Assembly (NCBI GenBank): GCA_001969505.1
Contig: LSSK01000196.1
Coordinates: forward strand, 1-22,038
DNA from: Zancudomyces culisetae
Lineage: Eukaryota > Kickxellomycota > Harpellomycetes > Harpellales > Legeriomycetaceae
Length of the DNA stretch: 22,038 nucleotides
Direction of reading: 5' to 3'
Positions 9,104-18,321 of the stretch are shown here, in pieces. The translations under genes and the position numbers were made by a program. The notes beneath the pieces are model-generated. The model did no database searches, was not told where the DNA came from, and was given only the letters and a program-made list of their open reading frames with translations. Each line of letters starts with the position of its first letter. The stretch's first letter is position 1.

Positions 9104-9582
9104 TTTTTTTTTTTTTTTTACTTTGCTTTTTTTTTTGTTCTTTATCTTTAACAAGTGTGTGTAGGTGAGAAGTGTGGCAATGATATGCTTGAGCACCGAT
9201 ATATGTGTCAATACAAGAATACTGCTACAATTAAATAGCTGGTTTACAGATACATGTATAACCCTTTTTCCTTTAATTAACAATGTATTGTTTTTATTTC
9301 AAATAAATGCGTTTATATATTTCCTAATATTGATGTGAAAGTTGGTCTAATTCAACCTTATTCAATATCATTGGAAAATACAAATAAAATTAAAATATAA
9401 ATACAAATAAGTGAATAATAAACACCAATCTGCTCAATGTAATCGAAATATCCTGGATATTATAGAGTAAAAAATAAACCAAACAAACTATTAAAAAACA
9501 GAGCTATTAACATCGTGAAAATACATTTATAAAAAGAAAAAGAAAAAGAAAAAGAAAAAGAAAAAGAAAAAGAAATAGTAAA
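9104..9582. other. Intergenic region, possible alternative last exon
   Basis: Two long T runs open this 479-base gap. A pyrimidine tract, a branch-like CTTTAAC and an acceptor TGTGTAG then follow, ending at 9164. The bases after it can be read as a short Cys-containing exon to a stop at 9236-9238 (see findings). The rest is AT-rich, ending in an (AAAAAG)n purine tract just before BLOC1S1. No independent gene is seen. Confidence 0.4.
9531..9575. repeat. (AAAAAG)n microsatellite in the BLOC1S1 leader
   Basis: About seven tandem copies of AAAAAG end a few bases before the BLOC1S1 ATG, so they probably lie in its 5' untranslated region or core promoter. Confidence 0.9.
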
Positions 9583-10168
9583 ATGAACAGACCACTATCA
9601 GATATAGTTCGCGAGCATGCAAACAAGCAGGTCGGCCGGCGAAAAGATATAGGCAAGTTATACTACCTTATTGGGGGTTCCCAAAACTGCTCTAGCTTTT
9701 ATATATTGTTTAAAGAGTAATTGAATGTTATTAAATAAAACAAAAACTTAAAACTAAAATATAAAAAAATAAATAGAAATCTTGAAAAATGAGGCACAAA
9801 AGGCAATCTCAAAACTAGTTACAGAGCGTACTGAGGAAACTAACAAAGAGTAATAACATACAATTCATATTTACACCTTTGTCCCAAAATATACATTAAA
9901 ATAAAATAAACTAAATAAATAAAATAATAAAATAATAAAAAACAGTATAGAGGAACTGATTGAGAACCAAAAGGTTATTGACCAGCTTTCACAAGAATGT
10001 TTGGATATTTCCAAGCGATTAGAAGAAAAGACAAAGCTGTGGATAAAACTCACGGATAAGTATGCTACGAGTTTTAAGGAAATTGGCGATTTTCAAAACT
10101 GGGCCTCTGTTGTAGATCAGGATTTAAAAGAGGTAGTGGATATTATTCAAGAGGTAGTTGGAAAATAG
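9583..10168 (+). CDS. BLOC1S1: BLOC-1 subunit 1 (BLOC1S1/GCN5L1), three exons
   Basis: A small coiled-coil subunit of BLOC-1 and, in animals, BORC, which act in endosome and lysosome-related trafficking; the animal protein also affects protein acetylation. Exons 9583-9652, 9777-9849 and 9946-10168 join in frame (phases 1 and 2) to give 121 residues, close to the roughly 125 of the human protein. The N-terminus reads like the family (LSDIVREHANKQ against human LLKEHQAKQ). The C-terminal signature is clear: SFKEIGDFQNWASVVDQDL at about residues 90-108 against human ALKEIGDVENWARSIELDM. The middle is a continuous amphipathic helix. None of this is visible in a single ORF because the exons are short; the last exon alone gives only about 73 residues. 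The first intron appears to use a GC donor. PEX1 converges from the other strand, its stop 215 bases downstream. Confidence 0.9.
9653..9776 (+). other. BLOC1S1 intron 1, GC-AG type, 124 nt
   Basis: The exon ends ...GATATAG and is followed by GCAAGT, the usual consensus of GC donors. The acceptor AATAG ends at 9776. Phase 1 joining gives a Glu codon and the family-like sequence KDIEILKNEAQKAI. No GT donor nearby keeps the frame with a good consensus; the only other candidate, GTCGGC at 9631, is poor. Confidence 0.75.
9850..9945 (+). other. BLOC1S1 intron 2, 96 nt
   Basis: The donor is GTAATA at 9850 and the acceptor CAG ends at 9945. Phase 2 joining makes an Asp codon and reads NKDIEELIENQKVIDQL. 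The competing TATAG acceptor five bases downstream would lead to an immediate stop, so CAG is preferred. Confidence 0.85.
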
Positions 10169-10383
10169 CGAGCATTTGATAAAGTGTGAAAACCCAACAT
10201 CTTTTTTGTTTTCTACACTTCCTCTTTTTGTAGATAATTGAACACCGTTTGTCTTGTAGAAGATGCTGGTGGTTTTACTTTTGAAATAATGTATTGTAGT
10301 ATTAAGTAATAAAACAAAAGCTGAATAGAATATAGGAATATAAAGCATAGAAATAAATGTTTTTCCGATTAACACGAGTTGGT

Positions 10384-13300
10384 TCAGGCCATAGTGGCTC
10401 GTTGTTCAGTTGGTATCTTGGCGCTTGAAGAGCCCTTCGATGTGAACTCACGGTATATCTTTTCAAATCGTTTGCGCTCGGATTCCAAGAGTGAAGAAGA
10501 GAGTGAAGATAATGCATTGTGGATATTCGACGCGGATATGGAAATACTAGGAACTGATCCACCACCACTATCATTAGTACTATCACCTGTGCTCTCTGCA
10601 GCACCAGAAGTCGGTGATTTCGACAAAGACAAATGACTGAATATGTCGTTTATATCTGTGTTTTCTGCATTACCAAACAAGACTATGTGGTTTGGAACCT
10701 CGGTGGTAGAAGGTTTATCGCTAGCATTCTTTACTGGTATAGTGGAATTGGAATCAGGTAGTGAGGATGAAGAAGAGGGAGACTGGTGAATTGCGTCTAG
10801 ATAGGCATTGTACAAAAGGGCTTGAAGATCAGCACCGGTAAATCCACCAGTAAGCTCAGCAAAGGGCATCAACTCTGAATCCGACGCGGACAACGAAGGA
10901 TCAAGCACAAACTTTTGGGCGTGACAATTCAAAATGTCAAGCCGTTCAAAAGTGGTTGGCATCCCGCAGAGTAGAGACTTGTCAAGTCGTCCGGGTCTTA
11001 GTAGAGCAGGATCAATTAAATCGGGCCTACTGGTAGCTGCCAAGACATAAACTCCCTCCAGTCCCTCAGCACCATCCATTTCAGTCAAAAACTGGTTGAC
11101 CACACGATCAGTAACACCTGTGTTGTCATGCCCGCGGCGTGGAGCAATCGATTCAAACTCGTCAAAAAACAAGACGCACGGCTTGGCAGCACGTGCGCGG
11201 GTAAACATATCACGCACTGACTGTTCGCTCTGGCCAATGTATTTATTAAGCAACTCTGGGCCTTTTACCGAAATAAAGTTCAGGCCGCACTCGCTGGCAA
11301 CTGCAGACGCAAGTAGCGTCTTGCCACAGCCCGGATAACCGTACAATAAAATACCGGATCTCAACCGCAGGGATTGGTTGCTGGCAAACAGCGTGCGATA
11401 TTTGGTAGGTAATTCCAGGGTTTCCTTGAGCGTCTGCTTTGTAGAGTGCAGACCGCCAACCTCAGTCCACTTTACTGACGATTTATGAAGTTTTACACCG
11501 ATAAGCTGAGAAGGAGTAAAGCCTTTTAGAGCATTAACAAAATCAACGTGGTTGACTGTAGTTTCCGATTGTTCAGAAAAATTGGTTTTGTAATCATCAT
11601 CTAAACTGCGGATCACTGCCTCATGGGTTGCACGTTCATACAATGAGACCAAGTCTGCTGGTGAATAGCCATCAGTTGAGTAAGCAATTTCAGCATAATC
11701 AATTGAGCCGGGTTTGTTATCACTATCGTTATTAGTATGACTGTTGCTGGAGACGATTTCTTGCAATACAAGTTCACGTTCTATTTTACCCAAAAGGGGA
11801 ATTTCATGAACAGTACTGATCACACTGTGTGTAAATAACTTTTGATCTACATGATTTCTTGATACACCCGTCATTACAATTACTCCGCCTTTACCACCAC
11901 CACTACTGTTGCAGTTCCCATTTCCATTCCCATTCCCATTACCCTTAACACTACCACCTTGACCACTTTCCGAAATCAACTGTTTGAATTGTCCTATAAT
12001 TGAAGCTGTGTTTCCGCCTCCGCTATCACCACCATCACCATTCGTATTATTGACAGGCATCAAATAATCTACATCATCCAACACCAATAAAAACGGCGCA
12101 TTCAATACACACTCATCTATGATTCTTTGAATTTCCCTTTCAACACTCCCACTACCCTTTCCCTGGCCTCTTTTTTTGTTTTCGGTCAGGGCTGTTTTCA
12201 ATTCTACACACGAAACATACCGGCAATACGTTAGCACCGAGAATTTGTTGGAGTTGATGCTGCTATCCATAATATACTTTACTACTGATGTCTTCCCACT
12301 CCCTTTACCTCCTGAAACCAAAAACCCTTGAATTTTAGTTGAGGCCTCACAGCTTGAATATAACGAATCCTCTATTGAATCAATTGTTTTGGACAAAAAT
12401 TCGTCAATTCCGACCAGTCGCCCATTTCTTACCCCATTTATGCCATTATCATTAATGTTGCTATCAAAGCTGGATGAGTTTTTATTTTTTGATGTTACAA
12501 TCCGTATTCCAATACCCCTTAAACTATCCTTGTTTACTAGGAGTGGTCCTCCTATCGCATCTATGTGTTCGCTTTGATCGTTCCCTACCACTTGAACATT
12601 GCCATCAACGCTATATTCCCCATCCACCTGATCTTTATCTGTACTTTTTTCTTTTATGGAAACTATATTTAATACTTTTTCATCGCTAATTGCAAACCGT
12701 GTACCAGATTCCAAAAGAATCGCTTCATCAGTTTGCTGGAGTTTACGTTCCAGATAGTCGTATATATGCTTTTCTTTCTCCTCTCTTTCTTTAGTATCAA
12801 TATCAGATAAGTTCTGTTTGGAGCCTCTACTTACTAAGGATAATTGGATCTCGTATCCAAAGCCCCCAGATGTGGCCTTTTCTTGTTCGATATTTATCAC
12901 TTTGTCCCTGATCTGCTCAACCCAAACCAACTGACCTTGGGCTATCCCATTACTCGAGGCCACCCTTCTATCTATTAGCAAGATCCCGGGCTGCACTTTA
13001 GGTGTTCCCTTGACCATCAATCCCAGCTTTTTTATTTCCCTTGTCTCTCGCTGTCCATCCCCACTACTCGCACCATTATTATCACCATTATTGCTTTCTG
13101 GTTCATACCCTGTTGCCGCCGGCCTGATATGAATAGGACAGCTTTTATTTACATCTCGTTTTCCCCACAAATCATCAACCACTGGGTCAATTTTTTCATA
13201 GTCTCGAACATTCATTAACCCAGAATACTCTTCAATTTCGCCATCCTGATTACTCACATTATCATATGCAACTTTGAGTGCAAGCAGTTTTTTGGTATTC

Positions 13301-14085
13301 TTTTTAATGTTATGGCCACCATTAGCACCGCCGGATCCGCTTTTGTTGATTTCTTCAAGTTTATCCAGCAACTCCTGTGCTCTCCTGGTCTTGGGAGCCA
13401 CAATCATTTCTGTGTCGTTATCCAAAACTACCACCTCTTCGGTTTCTGGATCGATTTTTTGTGCAATCAATCCAATCGACACTGACGATGACCCGCTTAC
13501 CCAGAACTGTATTGGCTGATTTGGTGCTACCACGCGAACCTGGCTGAGCAGTTGCGTTTCTACAGTCTCAGCATTCAACTCGATTATTTCCCAGTCCTCC
13601 ACCTTTATTGGTGTCATTTCTACAGTTTTGCATTTTTTCACCTGTTTGATGTATTCAATCTCGACTACTTGCTGGTCTGTCAGACCTAGAACTGCCCCAT
13701 ATTGCGAATCTATTTCTATGCAATCATTAACACCGCTTTTTCCGCCGTGTGTGGTATTCCCGTTCACTGGTTTGGATGCAACCCCTCCTGCCCAACTCAG
13801 AAATATAACCTCGTTGCTGTCTGTTTTGATTTTAAACACCACACAGCTCTACAATCAATACAGTATGAGTACATATATAAGTATATATATATGTACCTTC
13901 TAAATTCCATCTTATTCAGCAATATACAAACTTTTTAACCAATATACAGGTAATAAATACAAATGACCATTTAAATTCAGCTTTACCTTGTACCCATGTT
14001 GTTTTTCAAAGGCGTTTGCCCAGCCCAAGGGCACATTGATATTGCATGTTTTAAGCGAACAAAGTCTAATCGATACTTTATTCAT
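10384..14085 (-). CDS. PEX1: Peroxisomal AAA+ ATPase PEX1 (two exons)
   Basis: With PEX6, PEX1 forms the ATPase that pulls ubiquitinated PEX5 receptor out of the peroxisome membrane for recycling. Exon 1 is 14085-13987 (33 codons from an ATG) and exon 2 is 13848-10384, giving about 1187 residues, a normal length. Exon 1 supplies the start of the PEX1 N-domain (CNINVPLGWANAFEKQHGYK) and exon 2 continues SCVVFKIKT...VIFLSWAGG; exon 2 alone has no ATG start. The first AAA domain has Walker A GGKGSGKT (about 545) and a Walker B-like LLVLDDVDYL. The second, strongly conserved, has GYPGCGKT (about 870), the pore-loop block GPELLNKYIGQSE, Walker B VLFFDEFES and the arginine segment LLRPGRLD. Low-complexity Gly-Asn and Ser tracts interrupt D1 and the C-terminus. 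Coding-strand composition shifts from purine-rich 5' to pyrimidine-rich 3'. Confidence 0.97.
13849..13986 (-). other. PEX1 intron, 138 nt
   Basis: On the minus strand the donor is GTAAAG from 13986 and the acceptor is TTGTAG, ending at 13849. It is phase 0 and joins two parts of the PEX1 N-domain (HGYK to SCVVFKIK), which supports both boundaries. Confidence 0.9.
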
Positions 14086-14699
14086 TGCGAGCTTTCTATA
14101 TTATATTCGCTTTTACTCTATCTATAAACCTCTTGTCCTCTAATCTTGGCTCCTGAAATCAGTATTATAAGTGTAGCTAGGTATTGTACGATGTTTATAC
14201 TTTTGAATACATAACCGTTCCTTTTAAAGGTTCAAGGGGGGTCTCCGTTACTGGTTTGCATTTATTTAAATATGTATTTCTGGTATCGTGCACTGATAAA
14301 AAAAAATAATAATAAAACATTAATTTGCAATAACCAAACAAATTGCCGGAAAATGTGCATTAAGAAATAAAACATGAAACGTGAAACTTGGATGTTAATA
14401 AAGGAATTTGCTTTAATCTCACAATTTTTTATTTTTGGCCTTGGTTAGAAATAAATCAATGAAAGGAGAATTTCACATGTTTTTCAATTAGAGTTATGAT
14501 GAGGTTGGTCACAACATGTTGAGTATATAAATATATCAAATGTCAATACACTTTGGTCATCCGCAAGCATTGGATGCACCTTATTCTGAAAAATAAACGG
14601 TAAGAAAGGATTTCAAAAATTCGATGGTAATCAGGTGGTGGGTAAATGCAGTATATTCGATTAACAAATAGCGGGAAATTTGGGCTAATAATGATTATT
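14086..14699. other. Intergenic region upstream of PEX1
   Basis: These 614 bases hold the PEX1 promoter and the 3' end of the small minus-strand gene. A 74-codon minus ORF at 14543-14767 overlaps that gene in another frame, has no recognisable pattern, and is treated as a shadow. No RNA gene was recognised. Confidence 0.5.
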
Positions 14700-15098
14700 T
14701 CAAACAACTTGATCAATTTTGTTGTATTGCATCCCAAGTTGATTCTTGTGTGCACCATCAGGATCAAACTGTGAGGTCTCTATTTTTTGTTTTTGTTCTC
14801 TTGGTCTCCACGTCTTCGGCCAAGCTAGTAATGAATACAATGCCTCCACTGGGACCTGAAAGTGCTCTAATACAAATGGTAGCCAGTAAACAACACCCAA
14901 TAAAGAGGTAATATCGCTATATTAAAAAAAGGGTAATAGCTCGACACATTTTATCAAAGGTGTAGAAAACCAAAATAAACCTATATTTGGGTTTAAACAA
15001 ACATCAAGAATAAACGGAAAACAAACCCTGACCAATGTAGTGGAACTTTGAAAACAAATACGATCTTCTATTTGCCACCAATACACGTGTTACTGCAT
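14700..15098 (-). CDS. Possible small membrane protein of unknown function (two exons)
   Basis: A minus-strand ORF from about 14916 to 14700 reads like a real protein: a hydrophobic stretch (ITSLLGVVYWLPFVLEHF), a second short one (VPVEALYSLLAWP), then a basic and polar tail. It has no ATG at its start, but an acceptor TATAG ends at 14917. An ATG at 15098-15096 is followed by two bases and a GTAACA donor. Splicing (intron 15093-14917, 177 nt, phase 2) gives MHDITSLL... and a 73-residue protein with one or two membrane segments. The first coding exon would be five bases long. I do not recognise the family. The sequence is less repetitive than the surrounding noise, which is the main reason for the call. 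It would be transcribed divergently from the Mg2+ transporter at 15767. Confidence 0.4.
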
Positions 15099-15722
15099 CC
15101 TGCCTTTGTTTCCGTTTTTTTTTATTTGGCTTAAAAAGTTTATTAACAACTATTGGAGCAGTGCAGTAAAGAAAGTAAAGAAAAAAACTTTTTTTTTAAT
15201 TACCTTTAAATCACTCCATTTAGAAAGCAGAAAGGAATACAACTTTAGTAAACAAAATAAAGATAATGGGTGCTATTTGGTTTATTTACTATTCGCTAGT
15301 TTGTTAGCTTAGTGTCCATTATCCCATATCCATCAGGCAAAGAAAGAAATAAAAACGTTTTTATAATTATAAAGCAGTATACACCAGTACAACTAGTATT
15401 TTTCCATTATTTCTTTGATTGCACGAATTACCGAAACCAAAGCTTATGAGGGCACGAGTGAAATCAAAAATGGGCTGAGAATCACATAGACATATTGTTT
15501 GATCGGCCGTTGTCATAGAGTAGAGATTGTTTGAGAACATTAAAAAGTCAGAGCTAGAATAATATTAGAATTACAGCACAAGAACATTTGCTTTGCTTTA
15601 GGCGGACATAACCTTGTTCGCTCAAGAATGAAATAATAGAATATCCGTGTTACAACGTAGAAAACTAATTAGTATTATCGACAAAACTAAACAAGACAAA
15701 GAACAGAAAAGGGTTTAAATCA

Positions 15723-15754
<32 letters not shown>

Positions 15755-15766
15755 AAAGGAGCAAAA
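15099..15766. promoter_or_regulatory. Upstream region of the Mg2+ transporter gene
   Basis: This 668-base AT-rich stretch precedes the transporter and would be a shared divergent promoter if the small minus gene is real. It ends in an (AAAAC)n run at 15722-15757 just before the ATG. The 68-codon ORF at 15106-15312 looks like translated A/T-rich noise. No individual regulatory motif is supportable. Confidence 0.4.
15722..15757. repeat. (AAAAC)n microsatellite before the Mg2+ transporter ATG
   Basis: About six copies of AAAAC followed by an A run end ten bases before the start codon, so they lie in the probable leader. Confidence 0.9.
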
Positions 15767-17410
15767 ATGTCAAATAATCCGCTAGATAAAGCATTTTCGC
15801 TGAACTTTGATATGGAAGGGAGGTTAGTACAGCTTGGAAACATTGAAGAACCAGGTACCCAAGAGGATGGTAGTGTCAGCGAATATGGCAGAAATCGGCC
15901 AATTGGCGAAAAACAGGAGGAACTTCTCAAAAGCATGGCGGCCATCAGGAAAGCAGAGCAACCACGCAGAAAGGATTACAGCCTGCAAATAGCTCGAGCA
16001 AAATGCATTGCTAGAAGGCAGACAGAAGGAGTTGGTCATCAGCAGGTTCGAAAACGGGAGAGCTCGATGTCTAGCAGCAAAGGAAAGAGACATAGTTTCT
16101 TCAAGATGTTCAGTGAAGCTGAAGATATAGAATCCGTGGACGAAATGGAGAAAAAACATCGATACATGTTTTATTCAAAGACAACGGGGCTGCTGTATGG
16201 AGATTCGATAGCTGATTTTCAAGGGCTTGGTTTGACATTGGCGGATTTGATTGAGGGAGTAGAGAACAAACAGACAGTGGAACAGATACAGGCAAGCAAA
16301 CATGATATAAGGCATCAGCTGGAAGAAGAGAAGGCGAGCAAAGAAAAAGGAAGTAGTGAGGAAGGCGAACAGGTGTTTTGGCTGGAAGTAACGGATGTTA
16401 CGGAAGAGGAAATGAATGTACTGGCCGAAATATTCTACATTCATCCACTGACAGCCGAGGATATTTGCTCGTATGAAACAGCCCACGATAAAGTTGACAA
16501 CTATAATGGGGAATACATTTTTGTAACGTTCAACTCGATAGCAAGTGGAACTTCAGGAGTGAAGGAGGGAGGAGTATTAGAAAGCGCACCATACTTTTTG
16601 CTGCTTAAACGTGGGTGTGTGTTGACGTTTAGGCAAGGTGCGTCTATTTATACATATGTGGAAAATGTGGTTGAGCGGACAAAACCGCTGGAGTGGATTA
16701 GTTCAGATTATATCGGATACTGTCTGCTTGATGAAATTACCGACGATTTTGGGCCAATTTGTCAGATGATTGAGTTGGAGGTCGATACCATTGACGAGCT
16801 AGTACTGCTGTTGTCACACAAGGAACATCGCGATATGTTGTTGCGCCTTGGAGCAGCACGGCGCAAGATTCTTACACTGTTCAGATTGTTGCAGGGTAAG
16901 CCTACGGTGATTAAGGCATTGATTAAGGAGTTGGAGAAACGTAATGAGATGGTACTTTACACACCATATGTTGGAGGATCACCTGAGAGTCGTGGTAGTA
17001 TCAATAGCGGTAGCGATTATGTGGCAACTGCAATTAACCAGCGACGCGAGTTGATATGGTCATATTCGGATGTGTCCGATCACGTGCTTTACTTTCTCAA
17101 TGTATGCTCGCAGTGCGAGGTTGTGCTAGCGCGTACACATTCGAACCATATGAGTAAAATTTCGCTAGAACTGGCAACAAATTCTGCAGGTTTGAGTCGG
17201 TTGGCCAACAATTTGACGGTAGTTGGTGTGGTTTTGCTGCCGTTTATAGTGGTGAGTGGGTTATTTGGAATGAACGTACATGTTCCGGGGCAGACCCAAG
17301 GGGGTGAGGGTGAAAGTTTGGTGTGGTTCTTTTCAATTATTGGATTTTGTTTCTTGGTGGTTTTGACTTCTGGTTTCGTTTACTTTAGAACTACTCGCAA
17401 AATCAAATAA
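15767..17410 (+). CDS. ALR/MNR2-type CorA magnesium transporter
   Basis: CorA-family channel that admits Mg2+ across the plasma membrane (ALR1 type) or out of the vacuole (MNR2 type). The single exon encodes 547 residues. Residues 1-150 are a charged, poorly conserved cytosolic region with a basic Ser-rich patch (SSMSSSKGKRHSFF). From about 203 the CorA soluble domain begins (FWLEVTDVTEEEMNVLAEIF, then HPLTAEDICSYETAHDKVDNY and YIFVTF). Long helices follow, and two C-terminal membrane segments: about 484-505, ending in the selectivity motif GMN (501-503) within SGLFGMNVHVPGQ, and about 517-540. The VPGQ after GMN and the fungal-style loop mark the ALR/MNR2 branch rather than bacterial CorA or mitochondrial MRS2. 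Which of the two membranes it serves cannot be told. The ATG follows an A-rich leader. Confidence 0.95.
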   Translation: MSNNPLDKAFSLNFDMEGRLVQLGNIEEPGTQEDGSVSEYGRNRPIGEKQEELLKSMAAIRKAEQPRRKDYSLQIARAKCIARRQTEGVGHQQVRKRESSMSSSKGKRHSFFKMFSEAEDIESVDEMEKKHRYMFYSKTTGLLYGDSIADFQGLGLTLADLIEGVENKQTVEQIQASKHDIRHQLEEEKASKEKGSSEEGEQVFWLEVTDVTEEEMNVLAEIFYIHPLTAEDICSYETAHDKVDNYNGEYIFVTFNSIASGTSGVKEGGVLESAPYFLLLKRGCVLTFRQGASIYTYVENVVERTKPLEWISSDYIGYCLLDEITDDFGPICQMIELEVDTIDELVLLLSHKEHRDMLLRLGAARRKILTLFRLLQGKPTVIKALIKELEKRNEMVLYTPYVGGSPESRGSINSGSDYVATAINQRRELIWSYSDVSDHVLYFLNVCSQCEVVLARTHSNHMSKISLELATNSAGLSRLANNLTVVGVVLLPFIVVSGLFGMNVHVPGQTQGGEGESLVWFFSIIGFCFLVVLTSGFVYFRTTRKIK

Positions 17411-17491
17411 CTTGAAGAAAGTGTAGCCGGATCTGATTAATTCTTTTTTTAAAATTTTTTTTGTTATAGTTGTAGACAAAGAAAATAAAAC

Positions 17492-17515
17492 AAAGTAAAG
17501 TAAAGTAAAGTAAAG
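17492..17515. repeat. (AAAGT)n microsatellite
   Basis: About five copies of AAAGT lie about 80 bases after the Mg2+ transporter stop codon. Confidence 0.85.
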
Positions 17516-17621
17516 GATTTTTCGTGTTATAATAACGGCTATACAGAAAAAAAAGGGGGGGCTGTAAACACAAACACACACTAAAAAGAAGGTACCAGAA
17601 ATGTTAAACAATACCATTTCC

Positions 17622-17660
17622 CCTTTTCCTTTTCCTTTTCCTTTTCCTTTTCCTTTTCCT
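17622..17660. repeat. (CTTTTC)n pyrimidine repeat
   Basis: About six copies of a hexamer made only of C and T run directly into the 20-base minisatellite. Confidence 0.9.
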
Positions 17661-17720
17661 CTTCTTTCTTTGTTTTTCCTCTTCTTTCTTTGTTTTTCCT
17701 CTTCTTTCTTTGTTTTTCCC
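17661..17720. repeat. 20-base minisatellite, three copies
   Basis: The unit CTTCTTTCTTTGTTTTTCCT occurs three times head to tail at 17661, 17681 and 17701. Only the last base of the third copy differs. Each unit has one purine, a G. Confidence 0.97.
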
Positions 17721-18207
17721 TCGACCTGATTTCTAATACACTATTTACGACAACTGCTCCATTACAAATAGATACAAATAAAAATAAAAACATTAAAGTA
17801 TGAGCACATCTGAACTTGAAATTCCTTATTTTCAAAAAAACTGATTAGTAATCTAAAAATATTCAATATTTGCAAATAAATAAAATAAATAAAGTAAAAT
17901 AATAAAATAAAAGCCCTATTAATCAGAATTTCACATTTAGTTACACTTACTTTGCTAGTATTTCACTCTATTTGATTTACTCTGTTTTGGACAAAAATAA
18001 ACTTTAAAAAAAAAATAATAAAATAAAATAAAAAATAAAGGTAAAATGAGTCGAAACAATTTTGATTAGCCGATATTTGTATTAGATTCTCTAGACTCAT
18101 TAAAATAATTATGCAATGAAAAAAAATATGCATATGTGTACATTGCGATATACTTTATTTTTTTTTATTTCGCCTTTTTAGCTTTAACCTTTTTTTTTAG
18201 ATATCGA

Positions 18208-18238
18208 AACATATATATATATATATACACATATATAA
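18208..18238. repeat. (TA)n run upstream of glutathione synthetase
   Basis: An alternating TA tract with one CAC break lies about 90 bases before the start codon and ends in TATATAAAG, which could act as a TATA element. Confidence 0.6.
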
Positions 18239-18321
18239 AGTAATACTCTGGCAAAAAAATATACTTATTTGTATAACAGAAAGAAAGAAACAAAAAAAAT
18301 CTTGTTAATAAAAAAAAAAGA

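Larger units (their letters stand above)
17411..18321. other. Intergenic region with pyrimidine minisatellites
   Basis: The 911 bases hold the 3' end of the Mg2+ transporter gene, an (AAAGT)n run at 17492-17515, a (CTTTTC)n tract and a three-copy 20-base minisatellite, then the AT-rich promoter of glutathione synthetase with a (TA)n run near 18208-18228. A minus-strand ORF at 17581-17835 is an apparent signal peptide plus Lys-Glu repeats, but the repeats are the complement of the pyrimidine minisatellite, so I do not call it. Confidence 0.55.

Noticed and set aside
14225-14260. GGTTCAAGG resembling a tRNA B box
   Set aside because: It does not match the B-box consensus through to the CC, and no A box or cloverleaf arms fit around it.
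14543-14767. Minus-strand 74-codon ORF
   Set aside because: It overlaps the better candidate at 14700-15098 in another frame and has no protein-like pattern.
15106-15312. Plus-strand 68-codon ORF before the Mg2+ transporter
   Set aside because: It is Lys/Phe/Asn-rich from A and T runs and has no recognisable feature.
17622-17720. Regular direct repeats as a possible CRISPR array
   Set aside because: The units are contiguous with no spacers and the sequence is eukaryotic; it is a minisatellite.
17581-17835. Minus-strand ORF with an apparent signal peptide and Lys-Glu repeats
   Set aside because: The charged half is the complement of the (CTTTTC)n and 20-base minisatellites, and the start lies in AT-rich DNA. 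A real gene is not excluded but nothing supports it.
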